DNA from: Phoronis australis
Taxonomy: Eukaryota; Phoronida; Phoronidae
Direction of reading: 5' to 3'
DNA: 64,000 nucleotides
NCBI GenBank assembly: GCA_002633005.1
Contig: NMRA01000418.1
Coordinates: 245,173-309,172 of the forward strand
Every line of letters begins with the position of its first letter. The first letter of the stretch is position 1. Below, one piece after another: positions 35,620-47,012 of this stretch. Under the pieces are notes generated by a model. It had not been told where the DNA came from and made no database searches. It saw only the letters and a program-made list of their open reading frames with translations. A program made the position numbers and the translations under genes.

Positions 35620-36475
35620 AAAATGTGCGTTGATTTTATGTTTGTTTGTACGATTTTTGTGGTTCGTGCGCATGATTTTTGTCCGTATGCGTGAGTTTTT
35701 TCTTCCTATGCATTATTCATGGGTTGATATGGATGATTCATAAGTTCGTACATACATGTAAGACGCAATGTTCCTGCCTACGATGGTGCCCCTGAAAAAT
35801 AATAATTGCCTATGTAAACAACAACATACATGTAAGTTGTTTTGAAATTTGCACTGAATTGTTTCCACCCACCAATATGTCATTCTGCGATAAGGGAAAC
35901 GTATCGCGTTTTATATCACGTTTTTCAATAACTGGAGATCTGAAATGTGGACAGCTAGCAAAAGATCAGGCAGTTTGTTGCCCTCAAGTGTGGTCTATCA
36001 TTGACGACAGGTTGATAATTACGTGGCAGTTTAGTCCTAGAAAAGTGACGGTATTTCTCCAGCGTGTATTTTCTCCAATATCAATTTGCTTAGCTACTTG
36101 CATTCACGAGTCTATTAGGGAAAGCTGGCCCAAATTCCACGCTCACTGTAATGTTGCCAACGAAGTTTCGAAATCGTACGCCCACTCAAGTTCTTAACTT
36201 AGTTTGTCACAAAAATATCGCTCATGTTTCGGGTTCTTCGTTCACTGGTATGCACAACAACTTAAGCGTTTGTGGTTCAGTCGTATGATTTAGATGCCCA
36301 TGTGTATGATTTGTGTTTGTATGGGATGTTTGTATTGCGAGCACCATGATTTTTGTTTGTATGCGTAATTTTTGAGCTCGCATGCATGATGCATGTGTGC
36401 GTATGTAAGACTCATTGGTTGGTAGGTGGTTCGTGCGTAGTATGCCAAGCTTATTGGTGTGATTGTATGATACCC
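35620..36475. repeat. Split minisatellite based on GTATGATTTTTGTTCGTATGCGTGA
   Basis: Degenerate ~20-25-bp units rich in TTCGTGCGCATGATTTTTG and GTATGCGTAATTTTTG occur at 35620-35760 and again at 36265-36475. The two halves are separated by about 500 bp of different sequence (35765-36260), which looks like a later insertion into one array. No coding signal. Confidence 0.55.
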
Positions 36476-37272
36476 CTGGTTTTGCATGCATGAAATGAAA
36501 AGTCTTGAAATAATATGAATCCCTACATATTTCCATATTAGATGGTTCGTGTTTGCTAGACTCTTAGCACTGAATACTTCCCATATACAGGGAAATTAGG
36601 TCAGTCACGGCATGAAACTGGTGTCCTTTGGAAGTGTAAAACCAAGACCGAACTTGGCGTAAAAACATTGAGAAAAGACGAGTTCTTTTGAAACAAGAGC
36701 AAGTCAGAGCGTAAAAACGCGCCCACGAATGCTTTGCAAACAGTGTGCTTCTAAGGTGTTGATTTTAATAATAAAAATGGCCACTGGATGGAGCAAAATA
36801 CTTCAAACCCATCAAAAATGGGTAAATGTCACTTCTTATTTAACAGAAAGCTATTTACAACATTTTAGGAAAATCTGTCAATGAACTTAGAGAAACAATG
36901 CGAAAGGGAAAAAATGAATTTTACTAGGGGCCAAAGCAGTTGTCGTCTTCTGTTGAAAACTTCATACATGTATGAAAACACTTGCTACATTTAATAAAGA
37001 TCCTGCACAGGGCTAAGGAGATACAGCTAAGGGTGCAAAAGACAAAACTGTAACTAGGAAGCGACACGGTAAGTGAAGTCGGAAATTCATCATCAGCCGT
37101 CCGCTTTACACTAAGAACATATAAGCCAATTTTCACAATCCAGGGCTCGACACCGGTAACCGGCTGCAGGTGGAATTTGCGACCTAAAGTTTGGAAATGC
37201 GAGCTGAAATTTTTGTCAGCTCGTATCAAGTCACAAAAATTCGACCTTCAATTTCCAATGTATGCGAGCTGA
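36457..37272. repeat. 816-bp block exactly repeated at 37274-38089 across a lone n
   Basis: Both copies start GTGTGATTGTATGATACCCC and end TATGCGAGCTGA, have the same length and are identical wherever I compared them. A single n at 37273 separates them. This is best read as one locus assembled twice. The block contains a CCACTGGATGGAGCAAAATAC family repeat also seen at about 8700 and 40990. No gene. Confidence 0.85.
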
Positions 37273-37273
37273 N

Positions 37274-38089
37274 GTGTGATTGTATGATACCCCTGGTTTT
37301 GCATGCATGAAATGAAAAGTCTTGAAATAATATGAATCCCTACATATTTCCATATTAGATGGTTCGTGTTTGCTAGACTCTTAGCACTGAATACTTCCCA
37401 TATACAGGGAAATTAGGTCAGTCACGGCATGAAACTGGTGTCCTTTGGAAGTGTAAAACCAAGACCGAACTTGGCGTAAAAACATTGAGAAAAGACGAGT
37501 TCTTTTGAAACAAGAGCAAGTCAGAGCGTAAAAACGCGCCCACGAATGCTTTGCAAACAGTGTGCTTCTAAGGTGTTGATTTTAATAATAAAAATGGCCA
37601 CTGGATGGAGCAAAATACTTCAAACCCATCAAAAATGGGTAAATGTCACTTCTTATTTAACAGAAAGCTATTTACAACATTTTAGGAAAATCTGTCAATG
37701 AACTTAGAGAAACAATGCGAAAGGGAAAAAATGAATTTTACTAGGGGCCAAAGCAGTTGTCGTCTTCTGTTGAAAACTTCATACATGTATGAAAACACTT
37801 GCTACATTTAATAAAGATCCTGCACAGGGCTAAGGAGATACAGCTAAGGGTGCAAAAGACAAAACTGTAACTAGGAAGCGACACGGTAAGTGAAGTCGGA
37901 AATTCATCATCAGCCGTCCGCTTTACACTAAGAACATATAAGCCAATTTTCACAATCCAGGGCTCGACACCGGTAACCGGCTGCAGGTGGAATTTGCGAC
38001 CTAAAGTTTGGAAATGCGAGCTGAAATTTTTGTCAGCTCGTATCAAGTCACAAAAATTCGACCTTCAATTTCCAATGTATGCGAGCTGA
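37274..38089. repeat. Second copy of the 816-bp block
   Basis: See the first copy. Sequence to the right of this copy (ATTTTTCCCTTC) continues naturally, whereas the first copy stops at the n, as expected for a contig end. Confidence 0.85.
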
Positions 38090-38774
38090 GATTTTTCCCT
38101 TCTTTGTACTGTAGATACCTGGCCAATATAAAGCAACTCTTGTAAATCCAACGATTATTTGATTGTTACCAAATCCAAGTTCAAAAGAACACTAACCAAG
38201 AACTGCCCTCCCGATGACTTGTAAGCAAGTCGCGTGAACATGGGATATACAGAATCGATCTCTGACGTGTTTCATTGGCTAACATTTTCAAGCGCTTTTG
38301 CAAATTTCCGGATTCGCCGAAAAACATCTCGTGACGCTGCATCAAACACGTGATAAAACGTCACAAAACAGCGGTGTCTCTACTAATTTGAAGCGATCAA
38401 CTTACCAAACTTTGTGGTGGACAAACATGTTTATTTTTCGCATCCTTATTACATATACCAAATATCCACGAAAATATCCCTTATGTCGCACTGCGGCACT
38501 GGTCGGTCCCGTTGTTAGCTCGCAAGCGGTCCCGGCAGACAATCGTGACTTACATGTAGAGATGTGCGTCTCGTTTTTTATCGGATAAGGCAGCCAAAGT
38601 GGAAATGACAACCCTATTAATCGCCAAACGACGACCACGTCTTTTCTTTCAGAAATTCTCAAACCCTTAACTTGTTCTGGGGCTAGTTGCGGGACATATG
38701 ACTCATCTGTCAAATGTTGTTGCCAACGTAATGTGTAGGCCTACTCACATGGCCATTGGAGGGCAATTTCGCTG
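38090..38774. other. Intron sequence with a candidate but unproven minus-strand exon
   Basis: A minus-strand frame from 38713 to 38402 ends in KINMFVHHKVW right at a strong GTAAGT donor (forward ACTTAC at 38400). The amino-acid sequence shows no domain that I recognise and no acceptor is evident, so it would have to be a first exon. I do not call it. Confidence 0.25.
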
Positions 38775-38930
38775 TAAACGTACGCTGCAAATAATTACTT
38801 TACACTGCAAAAATTACTTTCCGCAGTTAAACTTCGCCGATAATAAATGTTTTACGCATTTAAATTGCGCAGCAAATAATTACTTTACGCTACAAATAAT
38901 TACTTTACACCGCACATAAAGCAAAACTTT
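38775..38930. repeat. Short minisatellite, units like GCAAATAATTACTTTAC
   Basis: CTGCAAATAATTACTTTACA is repeated with variation about seven times, some units decayed (CGCAGTTAAACTTCGCC, CGCATTTAAATTGCGCA). AT-rich with no coding role visible. Confidence 0.7.
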
Positions 38931-39254
38931 CTTAAAGTGATATGAAATCGCATAGAAGTTTTAGTGGAGGCTTCATTCTGTTGCCAACACTAATACGCCA
39001 ATTCCTCAATTATAATTAGCACACAAGACGAACATGAAAAATTTCATTTTGTCAAATTTCTCAACAAAGAATAGACAACGAAAATTTTATTGAGTTGAAA
39101 GCTCGTTTGTTCCGTGTAGCTGTCGCAAAATGAAACTTGCATCAATTTTACAGCTAGTTAAACAGCCTTTACAAAATCGAAAAAATAGAATCCTGGCAGT
39201 TATCATTGTGCAAAATAACAGAAGAATTACCAAGGGCATGAAAACACGACTTAC

Positions 39255-39611
39255 AGTCAACAACAAGGCGACAAACTGAAGTTTTAAAGATGCCACTTTT
39301 AAGGTACACTTCCACAATATGCTGGCCTGCATCACCAGGTGTAATTCTTGACAAACTGATGGTGAAATTAGTTTTCCCACCAGAAAGGTCAATAGAACCA
39401 CGAGATACAAAGGCACCGATGAAACGTCTTACAGGATCTGATGAAGAGAAACTGGCTTCAAACAGAAGCGACCCTTGTGGGTTTTTCACAAGTATCCTGT
39501 GAAGTTGTTCTGCGCTCTCCAGTACATAACTTATCCCGAACGTTGCGATTCCACCGTTGACAACAATGACTTCATCAGGTAAATTCACACTAAGGGCAGA
39601 AACAGCGAATG
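39255..39611 (-). CDS. V-like Ig domain exon lacking the canonical disulfide
   Basis: The exon is 357 nt, with acceptor CTTTTTCAG and donor GTAAGT, phase 1 at both ends. Joined to the signal exon it would read on into AFAVSALSVNLPDEVIVV, giving a plausible signal end and mature start. The domain has a V-type layout: GGIATFGISY (B strand), LHRILVKNPQGSLLFE (C-C'), TNFTISLSRITPGDAG (D-E, with an NFT sequon) and QHIVEVYL (F). The B- and F-strand cysteines expected in ISY and VEV are replaced by Ile and Val. Two other cysteines, CRLVVDC, fall at the G strand. Loss of the core disulfide with a hydrophobic pair in its place is unusual but known in some Ig domains, including those of invertebrate allorecognition receptors. 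Confidence 0.8.
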
Positions 39612-41161
39612 CTGAAAAAGCAAAACAGTAGAAAACTTATAGTTTCACATAGTATGACACGTCATTGCATTGGTCCCTAGCTAGTGCATGCCAACTGTAG
39701 GGCAACAAATAATTTCACTTGAAACCGTCCATTCTATCTCTTTCGTAAAAAGATAATTATATTTAAACCAGTGTAGTACAAATTGAACATAGATCCCTTT
39801 AAAGTTGTGCACTTCCCCAAAATGTGCACAGCAGATTTCAATGAACTGAAATGAAATGAGACTGGTTTAGCTTTGAAAATGTCACATAATTTAGGCTTTT
39901 AACTTTCTGCGAGAGCCAGCTAGATGCCATATCCAGAAACTTATTTTTGGACCTAACAACTGACAAGTCACTGGTATGTAGCAAGTTAAATGATATAATA
40001 GGCAAAAATATAAAGAACATTCTTAGTATACATGTATTACTGCGAAATTCCCATTCAGTTGAACTTACACTCTGCTAAATTAGTGGAAATGGTTTTGAAA
40101 TATTGTTATTGCTTGAAAGTCAACTGCTCCTCAAGGTTCGATTATGTTTCACATTTGTTGAAAGGTGGTGGGTAAGTGGCTAGCTACATAAGTTAAACTA
40201 TTGTGCAATTTTACAACATCCAACCTGATTGAAATTTCGTGAGTTTAGTTATAACATGGTACTTTATGGAGCTTAAGGATTAAGAGTGAGTCCTTAAAAA
40301 AACCAACAAGTAGAGTCTATACCCAGAAATCATATTTTTTTACTTATCACATGAGTTTGGTTTGGTGAGATGTAGAAAATTTTCGCTTATTAAGAATTTT
40401 CATCCATTATTTCTCCTTTTATGAAATTTACTGCCATTTTGCAACAAAACTGGGCGCTGAATGCATTTTACTGATAACAAATGAGTGATACAGTTTGAGA
40501 GAACTATGATTGAATAATCTAATGGCAGAACTTCCAAAACTCATTTTCAAATTTGCAAGCTTTGATTTGTGTGCCAAAATAACTATTTTGAAGGTTTTCA
40601 TTGAAGCCATTTTCGGCCAAGTTTGGCATTCTTTAGCAGCCATGTTTAACCTTTCCAAAACTGACCGTATCATAATTTGCCAGTCATTCATAACGTGTTC
40701 ATAATCTAAAATAAAAAACTTGCCTCTTGCATAGCTTTTGCTTACGAAGTATTACATGAACTGCATGCTCTTAGTCCTATTTGTCTATTCTCAATTGCCT
40801 CAAGGACCAATAGAGGGCTTTTGGAAAATGTTATTACATGTAGCTTGCAAAAAACACGACATAAAAGGTTAAGTTTTAAAGAAAAAGCAGCGAGCATTAC
40901 TAATTACCATTCCGTGAAATCCACACTGATGGTTATTGCTTATTACAACAAGACCAGGCGCCCACGAATGCACGGTGTTTATTTGGTCCATAAAAGTGGC
41001 CACTAGATGGCGCAAAATACGTCAAATATCATATCAAACAGATTTTCCTTATTCGCGTTGAATAATTTGGTTCAATTAGATCGGAGATACATGTATGCAA
41101 CGTTTTACTGTGGGTAACACTGTTGACTGATGAGAGTTCACTTGGTTGTACATTGTGACCT
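39612..41161. other. Intron sequence, no supported exon
   Basis: A fragment near 40960-41030 (GCGCCCACGAATGCACGG, CCACTAGATGGCGCAAAATAC) belongs to the dispersed family also at 8650 and 36720. Nothing else is recognised. Confidence 0.4.
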
Positions 41162-41649
41162 CATGACGCTGTTCTGTCGTTCAGCAACTTTTCCAGACGT
41201 TAGAGCTTCTGAACGTGCGATAACATCTGCCCAGCACAGTCGTTTGTCCTGTATGACCATAAGCAGGCCAATTATCTCACAGGCTTCATAGAATAATTGA
41301 AACTTGGCAGAATGGATTGTCTTAACTTCTGTCGTAGTTGGGTGATTTTGGTGAATCAAAAACTAAACATGATCAGCACTTGACAAGGAATTCAGAAATG
41401 CTATTGGTATATGTTCAAATATGTTTTAACGTAACTTTCACTTTAGCAGCACAGCCCAGTCAATCTACTGAGATACGATTTGATTGGAGATTAGTGCAAT
41501 AATTGAACAAAAGAGAGCCGACCCTCCAACCATAAATGCCATGAATGGTTTTAATCAGTCCAGTAAGATATTGGCTACAGGGGATCTTCCCAAGTTGTTG
41601 CTGGGCTATAAAATCGAACAACTTGGAGCAACGGGAAAATGCCGTAATG
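41162..41649. mobile_element. Dispersed repeat R, inverted copy
   Basis: The ends read CATGACGCTGTTCTGTCG and GCCGTAATG, the inverse of the copy at 3555-4122. Internal blocks CCAGACGTTAGAG, CCCAAGTTGTTGCTGGGC and AATCGAACAACTTGGAGC are shared. It is shorter than copy 1 by about 80 bases. No coding capacity. Confidence 0.7.
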
Positions 41650-42811
41650 TATTCCGGGGAGTTCCATTTAATAGTAGCGGGATGTCCTTTCGTATTCAAT
41701 AATTTAGATCCTCTCAAGAGTCTTGAGCAATTGTTCAAAACAGGTAGTCAAAACAAAATGACGAAAAACTTGCCTAGATCAAAATAATAGTTACATTGCC
41801 ATTGGTGATTTCTAATTTTGAGAACCACCAAGTGAAACTAATGCAAATTGTTGACGGAGATTTCAAAATATGAAGCTACCAAGATTTACGACGAACACAG
41901 AGACATAAGCACACACAACCATAGACAGTGACCACAGTCTCTTGATAACGAGAGTATTTGTTCAAGTTGGGATCAAATACCTCGAATGGCCTCATTAGAT
42001 GTTCCTCCATGCGCAAATGGTATATATAACAATATGTAGCATTTATGTTTTTAGTAAGTGCGAGGCCTAATTCTTCCGGAGTATGAAGCGCCTATAGGAG
42101 CTTAGTCTCTACTAAGGAGCCACTTAATGGTCTGATTGTCTAACACAGCCAATGCCAATACATCCAACTTGCAAAATGATTACTAGGACATTTTGGGAGC
42201 TCCCCCTTTGCATATATTTCTTATTTATATATAGTGATGCTCACTGACAATTACCTCAAATACCTGAGGAATATGAATTTTAGCGTTATGTGAACGATAT
42301 GACTTACTGATGGACCACGGACAGTATTACATGTTAGAATGATAAGAATAGACAATCCACACACAGATTACAGTCCATGTCGGTGTGTGACAGCCTGAGT
42401 GGCTGACAATCACAACTGAAATTACACGTTGTTCATCAATCACTGCACCGATTGTTGCCAATTAATTTTAGACCTCTCTCTGGCGCTAACCCGACTTCCC
42501 CCACCTCCTAAGTGAAATGCCTTCTTGTTGGTTCAGCAAGTAGTTATATAACCTTAATTGTCGTGGGCTAGCCGATAAACATCCTTTTCTTCGAAGCTGA
42601 CCAGGATGGAGGGGTATAAAATTCAAACACTTGATCTACGTATTGCGTACGGCTGTTGGTCACCGGATGTTTGCCTACATTCAAATTCACGAACAAGACC
42701 TGCGGTAATGATTATGTAATCACAATTAAGTCTGTGAACAATTTGTGGTTGGAAAAATTGGAAAAACTACGAACAATAAAAGTCAAATATCTCACAATAC
42801 CCAAATTTAAA
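41650..42811. other. Intron sequence, no supported exon
   Basis: No element or splice-bounded frame recognised. Confidence 0.4.
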
Positions 42812-43225
42812 AACTTGAATACGTAAGTTTTGGACACATAGAAAACTTATACTTTTCAGAAAAGTTTTACATACGTGAAAAACGTAAGTTTTCTGAAAAA
42901 CTTGAGAAGTCATTAAAACTTATGTTACTATAACAGGAAAACAGTTTTGTGACAAACTTAACTTATCAGAAAAGCTTAAGTTTTGATGATGTGAAAAAAT
43001 TAAGTTTCCACAAAAGCTTAAGTTACTACTTGAAACTTAATTTATTTGTGAAAACTTAACTTTTACAGTTGAAAAAAAATAAGTTTTCCGAAAAATTTAA
43101 GTTTCTTTTAAGAACTTAAGCTTCTTGTAGGAACTTAAGTTTTTCCCCTAATTCTAAGTTATTTCCCAAAAGTTAAGATTTCCGCCAAAAACGTTTTTAG
43201 CAAAAAAACTTAAGTTTATTTTTAT
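42812..43225. repeat. Self-complementary AAACTTAAGTTT minisatellite
   Basis: About twenty imperfect, closely spaced repeats of AAAACTTAAGTTTTC or halves of it, often as GAAAAGCTTAAGTT. The motif is palindromic, so the single strand could form many local hairpins. It directly abuts the putative LTR. No coding role. Confidence 0.7.
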
Positions 43226-43232
43226 AAGGATT

Positions 43233-43880
43233 TGTTACCGTCAGTAAGCTCCTGGCGTGCTCGCCAATTGCCATGTTTTTTCCCGTGTTTGGGTGGACGC
43301 AAGTTATGACAGCTAGTAGCTTTCGGTGCGACAATAGACTGAAGACTGGTTCGAGTTAACAACTTTATCAATCTCGACCGCATGTTCACAAGCTTACTCA
43401 AACAAATCGTCCGACGTAATGTCTGTTCTACGATCCGGCCAATGCTGCGAAGCCTTCACTTGTGATGAACTCTGAGATACTTTCAGCAACTCAACTATAA
43501 CTCTCTAGTAACCAACTGATTTCAACTAATTTAAGTCCTTCAACTGCTTTACTGCTTAACTGACTATAATACAAACTCGTGCCGGGGTATTTATAGTCAC
43601 ATGCAATGTTCTAGAAATTTTCACCAATTCAAACAGTCACGTTCTAGAACTTTCCGGAATCTACCAAATCAATCTACAAACATATACTAATCTCTATAAT
43701 ATACCAGCTTGCACTAATCACTACCATGCTAGAGTCTTCTTGAAAGTTCCACGCTAATCTGCCGTAAATAGATTATATCATCACTGTACTGACCTCAGCT
43801 AGGAGTCATGCCGATCGATAGCACAAATGTAGCAATAAAACAAAATAAAAATAAGAACACTGTCAGTCTACATCCTGACA
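43233..43880 (-). mobile_element. Putative solo LTR (or 3' LTR) in gene orientation
   Basis: On the minus strand the block starts TGTCAGGATGTAG and ends ACTGACGGTAACA, giving TG...CA termini over 648 bases, a typical LTR size. Internally it has HSE-like motifs, a TATA box (TATAAATA, 43595-43588) about 285 bases from the start, and an initiator-like TCAGT near 43561. I see no second LTR, no clear primer-binding site and no flanking target duplication. A Ty3/gypsy RNase H fragment lies in the same orientation 1.5 kb upstream, but linkage is unproven. A cellular heat-shock promoter captured here is the alternative. Confidence 0.5.
43558..43750 (-). promoter_or_regulatory. Heat-shock-type promoter: three HSE clusters, TATA box and initiator
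   Basis: TTCTAGAACTTTCCGGAA at 43642-43659 is a perfect four-unit heat-shock element (alternating TTC and GAA with 2-base spacers). TTCTTGAAAGTTC at 43737-43749 gives three units. TTCTAGAAATTTTC at 43609-43622 gives two and a partial third. On the minus strand these stand upstream of TATAAATA (43595-43588) and a TCAGT initiator about 34 bases further down. The spacing fits HSF-driven transcription towards the Ig exons at 39.6 kb. HSF binding is a property of the motif family. Activity here is inferred. Confidence 0.65.
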
Positions 43881-45409
43881 GTCTTCGACATCACGAAACT
43901 ATAATTGTCACTTGGAAACCGCGTTATCGAGATTTCTGAGAAAACGCTAGAGTATTCATTAGACCCTGCAGCTGAAGCATAACATATTTGAAGCTAGTAA
44001 AGCAGTTATGCTTTAAATCACAGTACTGGCTCTGGAAATTTGGATGACTAAATGCGATGCAATTGATTTGTGGAAAAGGTGTCAATAAGTAGTCCCCGTC
44101 CAAGTACAGTCACTACCAACAACTGCTTCAGCAACTAACCAGTGGAAGAGCAAGAGTGATCAAGTTTCCGTGGCAGTGACCTAGACCAGCTGGATTGCAT
44201 GGGATGGATGCTGGCAGGTGAGAACTCATTCCCATGAGGACGAACCAGCCAGCAACACAAGAGAACCTGCTGAAAGTAGTAAGACGCTCGTGCATGACCA
44301 ACTGCAATTGCAAGAGATGTACTTAGCAAGAAGTTAGGATTGCCGTGCTCGGTTGCATGTGGAAAATGCAGCGACATAAGCTGCAGCAATTCATTATCAG
44401 TTGAAGGAGAATAGCTGCTTTAATACTGGTTGATTATGCATAGATTTTGATCACAGACTGAGCACTTCTGCTACAAAAAAAGCTGTACATTTCACTCAGG
44501 ATCTGAAACGGATGTGTTATGTACGTGGGATTTAATTAACGAGGAGACAAAGAGGTCTCGTGGCTGAAAACGTGTATTGAGAAAACTAATAAAGTAGTCT
44601 CTGACAATCTCAAAGCTAGAAATTTGTAACATGCACTACTGCGCATACGCTAAATCTTGCCAGCAGCCCTCCATAAGAAATACACAAGAACAGCCTCAAA
44701 TTGGGAATTTATAAGTGAGGGGAGATAACTACACAATTTGCCGATAGCCTGTCGCATAGAGTGTATGTTAAGACTTGTTACTGCCAAATATCAGCGTCAT
44801 TGATGAAAATTTTTCCACGTCCCTTGAAGTTTGCCCCGTTCAGGCCTATGTTAACGATCGTCCGGAAGCCAATATTTGAGCGCATAGCTCATTTTGAAGT
44901 CAAGTTTGTGGCTGAATTCATTTTGCCATCGGATTTGCCTATAGCCTAGTACATGTAGGTGACTACCAGTACTCAGAGGTTGCTGATCCAAATTTCATGC
45001 TGTTTTGCGAAAAATTTTCCACGTCTCTTGTGTTCAGAAAATGGATCCACGTACAGTGCTGTGAGATGAAATGTTGCCGTCTTGCAATGGAATTTGCACT
45101 CTGTAGATATGAGAGATTAGCTCAGAATCGGTAAGAAACTTTATGTTCATTTTCTCGTCCGGTATGAGTTTAGAAGTACTTTCGAAGGTTGAAAAAAGTC
45201 GGATTTTACTATAGTTTTATGCAGGTTTCGCCTGTGAGTAGTTGATACAGTGTATACTAGTTATCTTCAAAATGTTCTTTCGTTTTTTTGTGATCCACAC
45301 TACGTTGTCCTTCGTCTTAATTAAATACTGTTACATTGGAGTGGATCCCGGACACAAATATGTATTGGCAAACATCTGAAGATTAATAAAAAGCGATTTG
45401 ACAGCGGGC
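43881..45409. other. Non-coding stretch between LTR and gypsy fragment
   Basis: I looked for an integrase frame, as expected if the LTR and RNase H fragment belonged to one element, and did not find one. No other feature is visible. Confidence 0.4.
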
Positions 45410-46010
45410 TTAAGGCAAGCTGTCAACAATTAAGTTCATAAAAGCAGTAGTCTTCTCACACAAGGAATCGTGATCCTCAATTGATGAGGCAGGTGCACGC
45501 GACGGTGTATCAGCAATATGCAACTCCTTGCCAAATACGTACTGCATGTCGTAAGTAAACCGTAAGAGTCTCATACGCATTGACTGTATACGAGGAGGGA
45601 GGTCATCCAATCTGTTTGAGCCTAACAGAGCCACGAGAGGCTTGTGATCAGTGTCCAACGTAAACTTCTGTCCGGTCACGTAATCTGTCAAACGAGAACA
45701 TGCCTACGTAGCTGCTAAAGTCTCCTTCTCTATTCGGGCATATCTTGTTTCCGCAGGCGTCAAGGTACATGACGCATACGCAATAGGTCTCCAGTCACCA
45801 TCGGAGCTACGTTGTCTCAACACTGCGCCTAAGCCAATTGACGAGCTGTCTGCCGATATACGAGTTTCACATTGCGGATCGAATAGCGCAAGAACCGGAG
45901 CTTGGAAGATCAGTGCTTTCAACTTGTCAAAAGAACGTACATGTACCTGAGCTGTGTCCCAACACCACTCATTCTTGGATGACAGCAACCGTCTAAAGTC
46001 CTGGTTGCAA
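45410..46010 (-). pseudogene. Ty3/gypsy retrotransposon RT-RNase H fragment with a nonsense codon
   Basis: The minus-strand protein has the RNase H block of Ty3/gypsy polymerases: ISADSSSIGLGAVLRQ (first catalytic Asp), then RPIAYASCTLTPAETRYARI and EKE (Glu), and DTDHKPLVAL (Asp), ending in the RMRLLRFTYDMQYVFGKE and ADTPSRAP regions. It is broken by a TAG between the LAAT and ACSRL segments, at about 45704-45706, where the family usually has Trp. No reverse transcriptase core, protease or integrase is present, so it is a dead fragment. Confidence 0.85.
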
Positions 46011-46213
46011 ATTGCCCATGTGGTTCCAGTATCCGAAAATACTTACTACATAAAATCTTATTTTTGACACCCTTTCTTTATATTATTTTAGCCTTTCTTG
46101 CCAAAAGCGATTTTATAACAGTATTTGACCCCTCTGAGTGAGCGTATAATTACCGGCTGTCATCGGTTATTTCCGTACCCACATTTCCGGCTCATCAGTT
46201 CAGGAACTCGTCC
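46010..46213. repeat. Dispersed repeat X, right part (inverted), cut by the THAP element
   Basis: This is the reverse complement of 13641-13443. It is contiguous in the empty copy with 48931-49080, and the insertion point here is CTCGTCC. Confidence 0.85.
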
Positions 46214-46322
46214 CAAGGAGTGTAGTAGTATAGGAGAGTTCACTTATGAGTTCGCTGTTACCGCTACTACTAGCGCCGCCAAGTGGTGAACAAGCTACGG
46301 TCAACCAGGAAGCGCCAAAACA

Positions 46323-46420
46323 ATGGGGACGGACGCATTTTGCAGTGCGATAAATTGCATGAATTCATCCACGAAAACCCCAGACGTGTCATTTTGTAGG
46401 TTTCCTAAGGATCCAGAAAG
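46323..46420 (+). pseudogene. THAP domain exon 1
   Basis: ATG at 46323 opens MGTDAFCSAINCMNSSTKTP, then DVSFCRFPKDPER, ending at a GTAAGG donor at 46421 in phase 2. The CSAINC pair supplies the first two zinc ligands of the C2CH finger and FPKDPER is the hallmark THAP motif. This exon itself is intact, but the downstream exon is frameshifted, so the element gene is dead. Confidence 0.8.
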
Positions 46421-47012
46421 GTAAGGATTGTCTGTTATTCAATAATATGATACATTGTCTTTCATTTTGTGTGTTCTGTTCACGGTTGTTAGACAAGTCG
46501 ATCGCAGTCCCGGTGCCCGGCACTGTCTGTTGTCAGTGTTGTCTGCAGTGTAGGCTAGACCTACTGGGCAGCCGGCGGAAGAGGACTATGATTAACGTAC
46601 GATGTGATCGTCAGCTTTTTGGATACTTGCAGTCCATGTATTCCAAATCAAAATGTCACTCTAACGATCGCAGGGATAATTTTAGGAAAACATTCCCATG
46701 GCCATGGGTGAATATGAATCGTGGTGACACGGCCATGGCACAATCACAGCCACAGGCCACAGGGCCTTTTAAGTCTTTCATTAGTCAAGTCAGAGAATCT
46801 GTGGGTCTCGGTGAAAAGTTGTGCAGCCCTTAAAATATCCGTGGATCGACATTTGAGTCCTAGTTTTTTTAGTTGACACCAAGACGCTTTTGTCTCTATC
46901 ACAATCACAGTACGACAGGACTTCTGTAGTGTAGTTTAGTGTAGGCTACCAGTCTCTGTGAACCTGGTGAGTATGAGGTTTGTTCCTGAGTCTCTCATTG
47001 ATTTCTGTTCAG

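Noticed and set aside
36924-38046. Identical 101-codon frames at 37229-36924 and 38046-37741
   Set aside because: They are duplicated only because the 816-bp block is probably assembled twice. No domain is seen.
38402-38713. Minus-strand frame of 103 codons ending at a strong GTAAGT donor
   Set aside because: It has no recognisable domain and no acceptor or paralogous copy. Kept only as an unproven candidate first exon.
43881-45409. Possible integrase region linking the LTR and the gypsy fragment
   Set aside because: No zinc-binding or DDE-type frame is visible on the minus strand, so a single element cannot be claimed.
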